Origin: an uncultured Collinsella sp.
GTDB lineage: Bacteria > Actinomycetota > Coriobacteriia > Coriobacteriales > Coriobacteriaceae
DNA: 15,756 nucleotides
Direction: 5' to 3'
Assembly (NCBI GenBank): GCA_900554595.1
Contig: USHZ01000025.1
Coordinates: 1 to 15,756 of the forward strand
Shown here piece by piece: positions 7,162-14,068 of this stretch. The position numbers were made by a program, and so were the translations under genes. Below the pieces are notes generated by a model, which saw nothing but the letters and a program-made list of their open reading frames with translations, did no database searches and was not told where the DNA came from. Numbering within the stretch: the stretch's first letter is position 1; the number at the start of each line of letters is the position of its first letter.

Positions 7162-7749
7162 CTACTCCTCGACGGAGTCGGCCTCGACGGCCTCAACAGC
7201 GTCCGCATCCTCGGCAAGTACACCGGCGGCAGCCTGAGCGGCAGCGACCTTGGCGGCCGCCTCAGCAGCCTGTGCCTCCTCGCGAGCACGGTCCTCGGCC
7301 AGCAGCTCTTGGTACAGATCCTCGCCCGGCAGCTCCTCGCTGCGAGCGATCTTGCCCAGCACGCCGTTGACAAACGATGCGGACTGGTCGGTACCATAAG
7401 CCTTGGCGATCTCGACGGCCTCATTGATCACGATAGCGTCCGAGACCTCCTCGTCGGTGAGGAAGCGCATCTCGTAGACGGCGATACGCAGCAGGTTGCG
7501 GTCGGCACCGGGCATGCGCATAAGATCCCAGTTCTTGGCGACGGCGCGCAGGGCACAGTCGATGCGATCGATATGCTCGTAGGCACCGCGGCAAAGCTCC
7601 AGCGCATAGGGGTCGAGGGGACCCTTCGAGATCAGGAAATCGCCCTCGAGGACGCGCTCGAGCGGACTGTCCGTGGCCTCGGCCTGGAACAGCAGCTGCA
7701 GCGCCTGACTGCGGGCAAGCGTGCGCCCGCGATAAACCTTAAGGCTCAA
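7162..7749 (-). CDS. nusB: Transcription antitermination factor NusB, with C-terminal extension
   Basis: NusB binds boxA RNA with NusE (ribosomal protein S10) and supports antitermination in rRNA operons. The 195-residue product has the helical NusB core at about 8-142, including RTLARSQALQLLFQAEATDS near the N terminus and the C-terminal core motif SFVNGVLGKIAR. The family is usually about 140 residues. Here roughly 50 extra residues form an Ala/Glu/Asp-rich, low-complexity tail. The start is TTG at 7749, with AAGGAG six bases upstream; no in-frame ATG exists near the start of the conserved region. It begins three bases after the asp23-like gene and contains the xseB ribosome binding site at its 3' end. 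Confidence 0.92.
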   Translation of the reverse strand: MSLKVYRGRTLARSQALQLLFQAEATDSPLERVLEGDFLISKGPLDPYALELCRGAYEHIDRIDCALRAVAKNWDLMRMPGADRNLLRIAVYEMRFLTDEEVSDAIVINEAVEIAKAYGTDQSASFVNGVLGKIARSEELPGEDLYQELLAEDRAREEAQAAEAAAKVAAAQAAAGVLAEDADAVEAVEADSVEE

Positions 7750-7752
7750 AGG

Positions 7753-8115
7753 TTACTCCTTGGGGAAAACGAGGCCGTCGATGCAAACGTCAACGCGCTC
7801 GACCTCGACGCCCACCTGGGCATCGATGGCGGCGACCACGGCGGCGCGAACGGCCTCGGCGAGTTTCTTGAACGGATAGCCAAAGAACACCACGACACGC
7901 ACGGTGAGTGCGAGCTTGTCGCCGATGACCTCGGCCTCGACCGCCGGCTCGGAAGCCGGGGCCTTGGACGAGAGCATCATGGAGACAAGGTTGGTGGCAA
8001 GGTCCTTGACGCCAACGGAGGCGATGCCCTCGACATCCGACACGGCGCGCGAGACGATGGCGGTCAGAACATCGGGCGAAATGCCGATGCCGTCAATCTT
8101 GATTTCCTGGGGCAT
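7753..8115 (-). CDS. Asp23/Gls24 (YqhY-like) envelope-stress family protein
   Basis: This is a 120-residue protein of the Asp23/Gls24 family (DUF322). It has the characteristic start IKIDGIGISPDVLTAIVSRA, a GIASVGV turn, an alternating hydrophobic beta segment (KLALTVRVVVFFGYPFKKLA) and a final amphipathic portion VEVERVDVCIDGLVF. The biochemical role of the family is poorly defined. Members are linked to alkaline or envelope stress, and in Bacillus the YqhY member is encoded next to nusB and the fatty-acid genes. AGGAGG lies four bases before the ATG at 8115. It sits between efp and nusB, 24 bases after efp, which fits the Firmicutes-style order. No transmembrane segment is visible. Confidence 0.85.
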   Translation of the reverse strand: MPQEIKIDGIGISPDVLTAIVSRAVSDVEGIASVGVKDLATNLVSMMLSSKAPASEPAVEAEVIGDKLALTVRVVVFFGYPFKKLAEAVRAAVVAAIDAQVGVEVERVDVCIDGLVFPKE

Positions 8116-8139
8116 GAGTCCTCCTAGAAGAGTTGGTTG

Positions 8140-8703
8140 CTAGACGCGGGAGACGAACTTGCCGTCGCGGGTGTCAACCTTGATGACCTCGCCCTCGTTG
8201 AGGTACATGGGGACCTGGATGACAGCGCCGGTGTCGATCGTGGCCGGCTTGGTGGAACCCTGGACGGTGTCGCCCTTAAAGCCCGGGTCGGTCTGGACGA
8301 TAGTGGTCTCGATGAACATCGGCGGGGTCACGCCCATGAGCTCATCGTCGGCGAAGAGCAGCTGGCAGATGTCGTTCTCGCGCAGCCACTTGGAGTTCTC
8401 GCCCACCATGTCCTCGGGAACGGGAACCTGCTCATAGGTCTCGTTGTCCATGAAGATGTAATCGGCGCCATCGTTGTAGAGGTACTGGAACTCACGGGTG
8501 GTGAGCATGACGCTCTCGAACTTGGTGCCGGCGTTGCAGGTGTTCTCGACGACACGACCGCTCTTGATGTCGCGGGTCTTGTAGCGCACAAACGCGCCGC
8601 CCTTGCCCGGCTTGACATGCTGGAACTCGACGATGGTGTAGACCTTGTCCTTGATGCGGAGACCGAGGCCGTTCTTGAAGTCGGCGGTAGAAATGGTAGG
8701 CAT
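8140..8703 (-). CDS. efp: Translation elongation factor P
   Basis: EF-P enters the ribosomal E site and relieves stalling at consecutive prolines. The 187-residue protein has the three beta-barrel arrangement of the family. Its N-terminal KOW-like domain carries the loop HVKPGKGGAF, with Lys34 at the position modified in many bacteria. The C-terminal portion includes the OB-fold stretch DPGFKGDTVQGSTKPAT and ends GEVIKVDTRDGKFVSRV. The ATG at 8703 is chosen because AAAGG lies about five bases upstream and the protein then begins MPTISTADFKNG like other EF-Ps; an in-frame ATG at 8736 would add 11 unrelated residues. It heads the efp-to-recN unit and has its own promoter, behind the pepP terminator. 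Confidence 0.96.
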   Translation of the reverse strand: MPTISTADFKNGLGLRIKDKVYTIVEFQHVKPGKGGAFVRYKTRDIKSGRVVENTCNAGTKFESVMLTTREFQYLYNDGADYIFMDNETYEQVPVPEDMVGENSKWLRENDICQLLFADDELMGVTPPMFIETTIVQTDPGFKGDTVQGSTKPATIDTGAVIQVPMYLNEGEVIKVDTRDGKFVSRV

Positions 8704-8760
8704 AGCGACCTTTCTTGTTATGGGCAGAACGCACAAGCGTCCAAATTACATACGACCGAA

Positions 8761-8766
8761 ATTATA
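8761..8766 (-). promoter_or_regulatory. -10 element of the efp promoter
   Basis: The minus strand reads TATAAT, a perfect -10 consensus, 57 bases before the efp ATG and downstream of the pepP terminator. The -35 region at 16-18 base spacing is GC-rich and matches poorly. A start near 8754 would give a leader of about 50 bases. Confidence 0.6.
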
Positions 8767-8797
8767 CACTTGCAGACGGCGCCTGCAGCGAGCGCAT

Positions 8798-8840
8798 AAA
8801 AAGAGAACGCGGGGCGTCCGAATCGATCCGGACGCCCCGC
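8798..8840 (-). terminator. Rho-independent terminator of pepP
   Basis: A perfect 12-base stem, GCGGGGCGTCCG (8809-8820) with its complement at 8829-8840, has an eight-base loop. On the minus strand it is followed by TTCTC and a run of five T (8798-8802). It begins 23 bases after the pepP stop and separates the pepP unit from the efp unit. Confidence 0.88.
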
Positions 8841-8863
8841 CCCAAACTATCTGCCGAAGTAGA

Positions 8864-9994
8864 CTAACAGTCGATGACGTGCAAGTCGTGCGGGGTCTTG
8901 GTGAAGGGCTCGTAGCCGTTCTCGGTAACCACGCCGTAGTCCTCCAGGCGCACGCCGCCCACGCCGGGCAGGTAGACGCCGGGCTCCATGGTGACAACCG
9001 AGCCGATCTCGATGGTGTTCTTGCTGCGGTTGAAGTTGGGCAGCTCGTGGATGTCGATACCAACGCCGTGGCCCAAGCCATGGTTATAGTAATCGCCATA
9101 GCCGGCATCGCCGATGATCTTCTTGGAGAGCTTAAAGATGTCGTTGCCCTCGACGCCCGGATGGATGGCGGCGACGCATTCCTCGTGCGTGCGGCGCACG
9201 AGTGCGTACAGGTCGACCTGCTCCTGCGTGGGCTCGCCCATCACGACGGTGCGTGTCATGTCGGAGCGGTAATCACAGTAGCCCGCGCCGTAATCCATGA
9301 GGACGAAGTCGCCCTTCTCGATCACGCGATCGCTCGGAACGGCATGCGGGTTGGCGGTATTGGGACCGCTCGCCACGATGGAGCCGAAGGCCAGGCTGTC
9401 GGCGCCGTTGGCGAACATAAAGTTCTCGAGCTCGTTGCGAACCTGCTTCTCGGTCATGCCGGGCTTAATAAAGCCGAGCATGTGCTGGAAGGCGGCGTCG
9501 GTAATCGACTGCGCATGGCGCATAAGCTCGATCTCCTCGGCGTCCTTGATGGCGCGCATCTTGCGAATGTCGTCATGCATCAGCGGCAGCATGCAGGCGA
9601 CGGAACGATCCTCGAGGCCACGCTGAATACCCTGGTAGAAGTTAATCTGCATGTCGTCCTCGACAGCGCAGACGCGGCACTTGTTGGCCGCGATCTTGCC
9701 GGCGACCCAACCGGGGATGGTGCCCTCGTCCATGTCGTAGACCCAGGGGCTGCCGGCAGGCGTGTTCTCCTCAAAGCTGTTGAGGTAGCGCGAGTCGGTA
9801 TGGAACAGGCACTGGTCAGCCGTAATAAACGCCGCGTGCGGGAACTCGAAGGTGTAGTCGAAGACGCCCTTCACACCCGTGAGCCAACGAAGGTTGGCCT
9901 CGTCGCGCACCACGATGGCATCGTAGCCGCGCTCAGCCATCAGGGCACGGACACGCTCGATACGACCGGCAGGACCGGCAGCAAACTCAGACAT
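8864..9994 (-). CDS. pepP: Xaa-Pro aminopeptidase-like M24B metallopeptidase
   Basis: This is a cytosolic dinuclear-metal peptidase removing N-terminal residues that precede proline, or cleaving Xaa-Pro dipeptides. The 376-residue protein has an N-terminal creatinase-like domain (about 10-140) and a C-terminal pita-bread domain. All five metal ligands are visible: Asp234 and Asp245 (MDYGAGYCDYRSDMTRT), His309 (GLGHGVG), Glu337 (MEPGVY) and Glu351 (VRLEDYG). AAAGGAA precedes the ATG at 9994 at suitable distance. The neighbours efp and aroB match the conserved actinobacterial arrangement. A structured leader lies upstream and a strong terminator follows. Whether it acts on longer peptides (PepP) or dipeptides (PepQ) is not decidable here. 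Confidence 0.9.
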   Translation of the reverse strand: MSEFAAGPAGRIERVRALMAERGYDAIVVRDEANLRWLTGVKGVFDYTFEFPHAAFITADQCLFHTDSRYLNSFEENTPAGSPWVYDMDEGTIPGWVAGKIAANKCRVCAVEDDMQINFYQGIQRGLEDRSVACMLPLMHDDIRKMRAIKDAEEIELMRHAQSITDAAFQHMLGFIKPGMTEKQVRNELENFMFANGADSLAFGSIVASGPNTANPHAVPSDRVIEKGDFVLMDYGAGYCDYRSDMTRTVVMGEPTQEQVDLYALVRRTHEECVAAIHPGVEGNDIFKLSKKIIGDAGYGDYYNHGLGHGVGIDIHELPNFNRSKNTIEIGSVVTMEPGVYLPGVGGVRLEDYGVVTENGYEPFTKTPHDLHVIDC

Positions 9995-10026
9995 GCAGAT
10001 TCCTTTCTTGTTGTCTCCATAAAGAC

Positions 10027-10089
10027 GGGACGGGTCTCAACCGAACGACAAAATCGCATGCGATCCGCAACCGATTGAAAACCCGCCCC
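10027..10089 (-). other. Long hairpin in the pepP leader region
   Basis: On the minus strand GGGGCGGGU (10089-10081) pairs with ACCCGUCCC (10035-10027), with one G-U pair; the stem extends inward by weak pairs and a CAA/UUG step. The loop contains a perfect 12-base palindrome, ATCGCATGCGAT (10053-10064). The element fills the gap between aroB and the pepP ribosome binding site. It is not followed by a clear T run, so a classical terminator is unlikely; a structured leader or leaky attenuator is possible. Confidence 0.45.
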
Positions 10090-10094
10090 TCAAC

Positions 10095-10120
10095 ATGATA
10101 CGAAAGACGATGGATGTCAA
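10095..10120 (-). promoter_or_regulatory. Possible pepP promoter (TTGACA box)
   Basis: The minus strand carries a perfect -35 consensus TTGACA (10120-10115) just after the aroB stop. The nearest -10-like hexamer, TATCAT (10100-10095), is only 14 bases away, short for sigma-70. At 17-base spacing the sequence is CATGTT. A pepP promoter here is plausible but spacing is poor, and read-through from aroB is the alternative. Confidence 0.3.
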
Positions 10121-10126
10121 TAAATC

Positions 10127-11236
10127 TTAGAGAAGTTCTTTGCGAGAAGCCAAGTAGGCGTGAGCGTGGCGCTCAAGAACCTCGTCCTCAACGCTCGTTA
10201 GACGAATGGCGCCGAGCGCCGCGGGCAGCGGCAACATGCTGCGGTTCGAGCGGACAAACTGCTGCCTGCGGAACTCCTCGATATATGCGGCAGGCTCCAG
10301 ATCGAAGGCAAGCTCCTCGATACCAAAGTCCTCCAGGCAGTCATCGACCTCAAAGACGTAATCGATATCGAAGTCGCAGGCATCGTGTGCTAGGCGAGCC
10401 TCAAAGCGCATGCCCTCGGACAACAGCTGGTAGGCAGGGACCTGCGAAACGGCATCGCCCAAGCAGGCGCGCAGGGCACGCTCCCCCGTCTTGCCAAAAT
10501 CGAGCGCATGACGGGCGCTCGGGTTCGTGGCCATCAGTACGTCCTTGCGGGCAGTCTGAGACCATTGAACGGCATTGACGAGGGCAACCTCCTCGCCCTC
10601 GAGAATCTCGGGGACGGTCTCAGTAAACTGATTCCAGCGGGACTTGCTGCTCGAAAGCATGGTGCCAACAAGTACCGCATAGCCGAGCTTGAGGTCCTCG
10701 GGGTCGGCCTCGCGAACAAGGTCGAGGTCACACACGACCAAGCCCGGCTCGGGACGGAACGCGATAGCGGGAAGCGCATTTGCCGACGAGGCGACGAGCG
10801 GCTTCATGGTCGTCGCGACCGTGAGCATGGCGTCGAACGTCGTCGGAAGCAAGGCGCACTCGGTGCGACCGCACCACTGATTGGCACACCAGCAAACGAC
10901 CGAGCAGGTCGCCGTGTCGCCGACAGCGACAACGAGATCGTCGCAGGTAATGCCGTTAGCCGACAGGGCGCCAAAGACGGTATCGGCATCGGTCAGCGTA
11001 GCACCGGCAGGAGAAACCTCGAGGACGAGCGGCGACACGGCAAAACCGGCGTCGACCAGCGCATGCTCGACAACCTCGCCAAATCGCTCGGATGTGGCGT
11101 CGTTCCAAACCACCATCGCGCGCTTAGGCTTGCCCACAGCCGAGGCAAACATGCGCGGCAGCTCCTCGAACGCGCCCAATCCGACGCGGACATCGACACT
11201 GCGGTTTTGGAAATTGATAAGTTGACGGCGAATCAT
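10127..11236 (-). CDS. Divergent AroB-like protein (3-dehydroquinate synthase homolog, probably inactive)
   Basis: The 369-residue product aligns along its length with 3-dehydroquinate synthase (AroB), the second shikimate-pathway enzyme. Landmarks such as DTVFGAL (85-91), PTT (131-133) and CDLD (169-172) are kept. The hallmark residues are not: the NAD-binding GGGVVGD block reads VGDTATC (105-111), the substrate-site VGGKTAVN block reads ATTMKPLV (141-148), and by eye alignment the metal-binding Glu and two His positions are Tyr186, Arg253 and about Ala268. Residues 111-127 hold five cysteines. The ATG at 11236 overlaps the aroK stop (ATGA); an earlier in-frame ATG at 11269 lies inside aroK and is less likely. 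The intact long frame argues against a decaying pseudogene. AroB chemistry is doubtful; a structural or new role is inference. Confidence 0.75.
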   Translation of the reverse strand: MIRRQLINFQNRSVDVRVGLGAFEELPRMFASAVGKPKRAMVVWNDATSERFGEVVEHALVDAGFAVSPLVLEVSPAGATLTDADTVFGALSANGITCDDLVVAVGDTATCSVVCWCANQWCGRTECALLPTTFDAMLTVATTMKPLVASSANALPAIAFRPEPGLVVCDLDLVREADPEDLKLGYAVLVGTMLSSSKSRWNQFTETVPEILEGEEVALVNAVQWSQTARKDVLMATNPSARHALDFGKTGERALRACLGDAVSQVPAYQLLSEGMRFEARLAHDACDFDIDYVFEVDDCLEDFGIEELAFDLEPAAYIEEFRRQQFVRSNRSMLPLPAALGAIRLTSVEDEVLERHAHAYLASRKELL

Positions 11237-11766
11237 AGCAGTCCACGCTCCAAAAGCATCTCGGCACAAAGGTAGGAAACGTCCTCGAAGGACTTGTTGC
11301 GAATATCAAGGGTAATATCGGCGGCCTGGCGATACAGCGGACGGCGATGCTCAAACAGGCGCGCAGCGTGCTCGGGCGAGCGGAAATCGGGCCGGGTATC
11401 GGAGCGGCGAATCTGGCGCAACGAGTCCTCAAAGTCCCCTTCGAGGTACACGCATGTACCCATCTCATGCATCAGTTCAATGTTCACCGGCGTCTCGACG
11501 ATACCACCCCCGCACGATACCAGCAAACTGCGCTCGCTTTGAAGCGAACGGAGTGCCGAGGTCTCGAGCTCGCGAAAACGATCCTCGCCCTCGGTCTCAA
11601 ATATCTCGGTCACCGACTTGCCGCATCGACGCACAACCAAACGATCGGTATCGATGAATCGACGCTTGAACATAGTGCCCACGTTGCGCGCAAGCGTCGA
11701 CTTGCCTGCGCCCAAAAAGCCGATAAAGAAGATATGGTCGCAGCCGTGTTTGATGTGCTGAGACAT
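11233..11766 (-). CDS. aroK: Shikimate kinase
   Basis: This cytosolic enzyme phosphorylates shikimate at O3 with ATP. The 177-residue protein has a P-loop GFLGAGKST (16-24), the shikimate-binding DTD (39-41), FR at 64-65 (the family's substrate-binding arginine), CGGG (85-88), a lid-region RP (125-126, in SDTRPDF where RPLL is usual) and RRPLYRQAAD with the expected binding arginine at about 141. The key residues therefore look complete, unlike those of the AroB-like neighbour. The start at 11766 is eight bases after yqeG, with only a modest AGG ribosome site, and the stop overlaps the next start by four bases. aroE and aroC, commonly adjacent in actinobacteria, are not in this window. Confidence 0.9.
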   Translation of the reverse strand: MSQHIKHGCDHIFFIGFLGAGKSTLARNVGTMFKRRFIDTDRLVVRRCGKSVTEIFETEGEDRFRELETSALRSLQSERSLLVSCGGGIVETPVNIELMHEMGTCVYLEGDFEDSLRQIRRSDTRPDFRSPEHAARLFEHRRPLYRQAADITLDIRNKSFEDVSYLCAEMLLERGLL

Positions 11767-11774
11767 GACGAAAC

Positions 11775-12272
11775 CTATTCCTCGCAGGGAAGGTCGCGCA
11801 GGGCCCGGCGCTCAAAGATACGGAAGATCTGCGTGTACCACAGGTCCTGGGTTGCCTGCGGCTTGACCAGAATAGTGTCAATGCCGGCAAAGTTGCCGCT
11901 CCACACGTCCGTGTAAAGCTGATCGCCGATCAGTACGGCCTCGTCGGCCGTGGCGCCCAGACGCTTAAGACCCGCCTTCAGGGCAAACGGGGCGGGCTTC
12001 ATGGCGTGGCTGATGGCCTCGAGTCCCAGCTCGCGCGCCGATGCCATGACCTGGTCGCGATGCCAGTTGTTGGACACCATGCACAGCTTAAAGCCCTTGG
12101 CATGGGCGGCCTCGAGCCAAGCGGAAACCGCAGCGGGAACCTGCTCGGTATCGCGCGGCACCAGGGTGTTATCGCGATCGAGCAGAATGGCGCGCTTGCC
12201 GTCGGCCCACAGGGTATCGAGGTCGATGCGGTCGACTGAGGCAACATATCGTTTGGGGCTAAAAATCCTCAT
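11775..12272 (-). CDS. yqeG: YqeG-family HAD-IIIA phosphatase
   Basis: This is a 165-residue member of the haloacid-dehalogenase superfamily, YqeG subfamily, whose substrate is not established. HAD motif I is AILLDRDNTLV, supplying the nucleophile and acid-base aspartates. Motif II is represented by MVSNNW, and the distal motif by VLIGDQLYTDV, with MKPAPFALKAGLKRLG between them providing the conserved lysine. The start is taken as ATG 12272, two bases after the mltG stop; an in-frame TTG at 12284 has no ribosome site. It occupies the position where aroE and aroC usually stand between mltG and aroK in actinobacteria. In Bacillus, yqeG is near yqeH and aroE, so an association with this region is not unprecedented. 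Confidence 0.87.
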   Translation of the reverse strand: MRIFSPKRYVASVDRIDLDTLWADGKRAILLDRDNTLVPRDTEQVPAAVSAWLEAAHAKGFKLCMVSNNWHRDQVMASARELGLEAISHAMKPAPFALKAGLKRLGATADEAVLIGDQLYTDVWSGNFAGIDTILVKPQATQDLWYTQIFRIFERRALRDLPCEE

Positions 12273-12274
12273 GA

Positions 12275-13630
12275 TCAATTCCAAGACTGTTGGTGCTCTT
12301 CGTAGGTCTTCGAGAAATACTCCTCGTCCTGCGTGATGTAGAAATACAGGTCATCGGAGTCGGTCGGCTCAAGGGTGGCCTTGAGCGCCTCGAGCGACGG
12401 AGAGCAGATGGGCGTGGGCGGCAGGCCCTCGTGCTTATAGGTGTTATACGGACTATCGCTCTGCAGGTCGTCGGCGGTAACCTCGCCGCCGGTGACATAC
12501 ATCATGGTCGCATCACTATTAAGGTAACGCAGGCCATCGAGCTTACCCGCCAGACGGTTATAGAAAACCGATGCCACATGCGCGCGCTGATCGGCATTGA
12601 GGCCCTCGCGCTCGACGATCGAGGCAAGGTTAACGATGTCGTAATCGGACATCTCCACGCCATAGCGCTCCTTGATCTTGGCCTCGCAGCTGGCAAAGTC
12701 GAGCGACTTATACTCGGTGTTGAACTGGTCAAGCATGGCGCGAATCACATCATCGGCAGACGGGTCCTTACCCAGCGAATAGGTCTTGGGAAATAGGAAG
12801 CCCTCGAGCGAATCGTTCGCGGCATCTTTAAGGAAAGCGTAATCATTCACATAATTGCTCGCCTTGGCCTGGTTAAGGAAGTCTTCCTTAGAAATGCTGT
12901 CGTATGCCTTGGCCACGCGGTCAGCCACCTGGTCAACCGTCAGTCCCTCAGGGATAGTCAGCGCATCGGAGCCCGCATTGGGGCCTTCCATGAGCTGCTG
13001 AACGACCTTGGTCGCGTCCATGAGCGTGGTGAACGAATAGGTGCCAGGCTTAAGCGACATGTCGGCGTTGAGCTTTTTGACCGCCGCGTAATAATCCTTG
13101 GGGTTTTCGACGATATGGTTCTCGGAAAGAATCGAAGCGATGCTGTCGCCCGAGGCACCATCGGGAATCGTGATAGTAACTTGCTGGCCTGCAGCGACTT
13201 TCGAATCCTCACCGGCAAAGAAGCCCTTGACGGCTGGCACGACAAAGAAAACGATCGCGACAAGCGCAAGCACGGCGACGACGCCACCGATAATCATAGG
13301 CACCGGGGAGCTCTTCTTTTGGGCACCACGGCGGGCGCGCGTGTTATAGCTCGAGCGCGTGGCCGGAGCAACGCCGTGCGAGCCATGAGCATGATGTGCG
13401 TGGGAGTGTGATTGCCGGGCCTGCACCTGCGTGCGCTGGGCAGGAGACTGCTGCTTAAAACGAGCGCCGCCAGCGGGCTGCGCGGGACGAGCTGCAGGCT
13501 GTTGAGCGGCACGCTGAGTAGGCTGAGCCGAACGCTGCATCGGCTGCGCCGGGCGCTGGCCAGGCTGAGCAGGGCGCGGCGCAGGCTGCCGTGTACGATT
13601 CTGCGGGCGCGGATCGGAAGCGCTAGGCAT
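12275..13630 (-). CDS. mltG: Endolytic transglycosylase MltG
   Basis: This membrane-anchored lytic transglycosylase cleaves nascent peptidoglycan glycan strands and is proposed to set strand length. The 451-residue protein has a cytoplasmic N-terminal region (1-107) of low complexity, one membrane segment (about 111-133), a LysM-like stretch (about 150-215) and the YceG/MltG catalytic domain. The catalytic glutamate is Glu340 in LASIVEREG. Other family landmarks are LNSDATMMYV and SPYNTYKHEGLPPTPICSPS (393-412). The N-terminal region contains four QR-A-QP heptads and a histidine-rich segment, HSHAHHAHGSHG (75-86). The ATG at 13630 has GGAGG about six bases upstream and overlaps ruvX by eight bases. 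The long N-terminal extension is unusual beside the short tail of E. coli MltG. Confidence 0.93.
   Translation of the reverse strand: MPSASDPRPQNRTRQPAPRPAQPGQRPAQPMQRSAQPTQRAAQQPAARPAQPAGGARFKQQSPAQRTQVQARQSHSHAHHAHGSHGVAPATRSSYNTRARRGAQKKSSPVPMIIGGVVAVLALVAIVFFVVPAVKGFFAGEDSKVAAGQQVTITIPDGASGDSIASILSENHIVENPKDYYAAVKKLNADMSLKPGTYSFTTLMDATKVVQQLMEGPNAGSDALTIPEGLTVDQVADRVAKAYDSISKEDFLNQAKASNYVNDYAFLKDAANDSLEGFLFPKTYSLGKDPSADDVIRAMLDQFNTEYKSLDFASCEAKIKERYGVEMSDYDIVNLASIVEREGLNADQRAHVASVFYNRLAGKLDGLRYLNSDATMMYVTGGEVTADDLQSDSPYNTYKHEGLPPTPICSPSLEALKATLEPTDSDDLYFYITQDEEYFSKTYEEHQQSWN
13496..13579 (-). repeat. 21-base tandem repeat inside mltG
   Basis: Four imperfect 21-base units encode the heptads PRPAQPG, QRPAQPM, QRSAQPT and QRAAQQP (residues 18-45). 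On the plus strand each unit begins near a GGCTG word spaced 21 bases apart. The unit length keeps the reading frame, so copy-number change would alter only the length of the cytoplasmic linker. Confidence 0.75.
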
Positions 13631-14060
13631 GCTGAACCTCCTCGTTTTTACGATCGAGCCATGTCTGCAAGAACAGGCTGGCGGCGATCATGTCAATCTT
13701 GCCCCTCATCTGCTTTTCGTTGAGCCCCTGCTCTCGCAGGATTCGCTTGGCCTCCTGCGAGGACAGACGCTCGTCCTCAAACTCCAGCGGAAGTTCGAGC
13801 TCGTCGGCAATCTTTTGGGCCACGGCGGCGACGCGCTCGGCCTGGGGGCCGGGCTCACCGGCCATGGTCAAGGGACGTCCGCTTACCAGGATATCGGGCT
13901 CATAGTCCTCGACCAGATAGCGAAACGTCTTTGCCATGCCGGTGACTTCGGCGGCCGGAAGCACCTTGACAGGCATTGCCATCTTGCCATCACGGCTCGA
14001 GACGGCAATGCCAATCCTGGTCTCCCCTATGTCCAGTGCGAGCGCGACCACAGCGACCAC
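13623..14060 (-). CDS. ruvX: RuvX/YqgF-family RNase H-like Holliday junction resolvase
   Basis: The 145-residue protein belongs to the YqgF/RuvX family with an RNase H-like fold, linked to Holliday-junction resolution and pre-16S rRNA processing. Motifs include LALDIGETRIGIAVS with the first acidic residue (Asp10), VSGRPLTMAGEPGPQ, DERLSSQEA and IDMIAASLFLQ with the last aspartate. The start is GTG at 14060, eight bases after alaS; GTG at 14051 is an alternative, and neither has a strong ribosome site. The 3' end overlaps the mltG start by eight bases. The alaS-ruvX-mltG order is a conserved actinobacterial arrangement. Confidence 0.92.
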   Translation of the reverse strand: MVAVVALALDIGETRIGIAVSSRDGKMAMPVKVLPAAEVTGMAKTFRYLVEDYEPDILVSGRPLTMAGEPGPQAERVAAVAQKIADELELPLEFEDERLSSQEAKRILREQGLNEKQMRGKIDMIAASLFLQTWLDRKNEEVQHA

Positions 14061-14068
14061 TTAGGTTC

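Noticed and set aside
8645..10078. A 477-codon plus-strand frame opposite pepP
   Set aside because: It covers the efp promoter, the pepP terminator and pepP itself, and has shadow-type composition.
13496..13579. Possible CRISPR-like or minisatellite array
   Set aside because: The units are contiguous, 21 bases and in frame within mltG, with no spacers; it is a coding tandem repeat.
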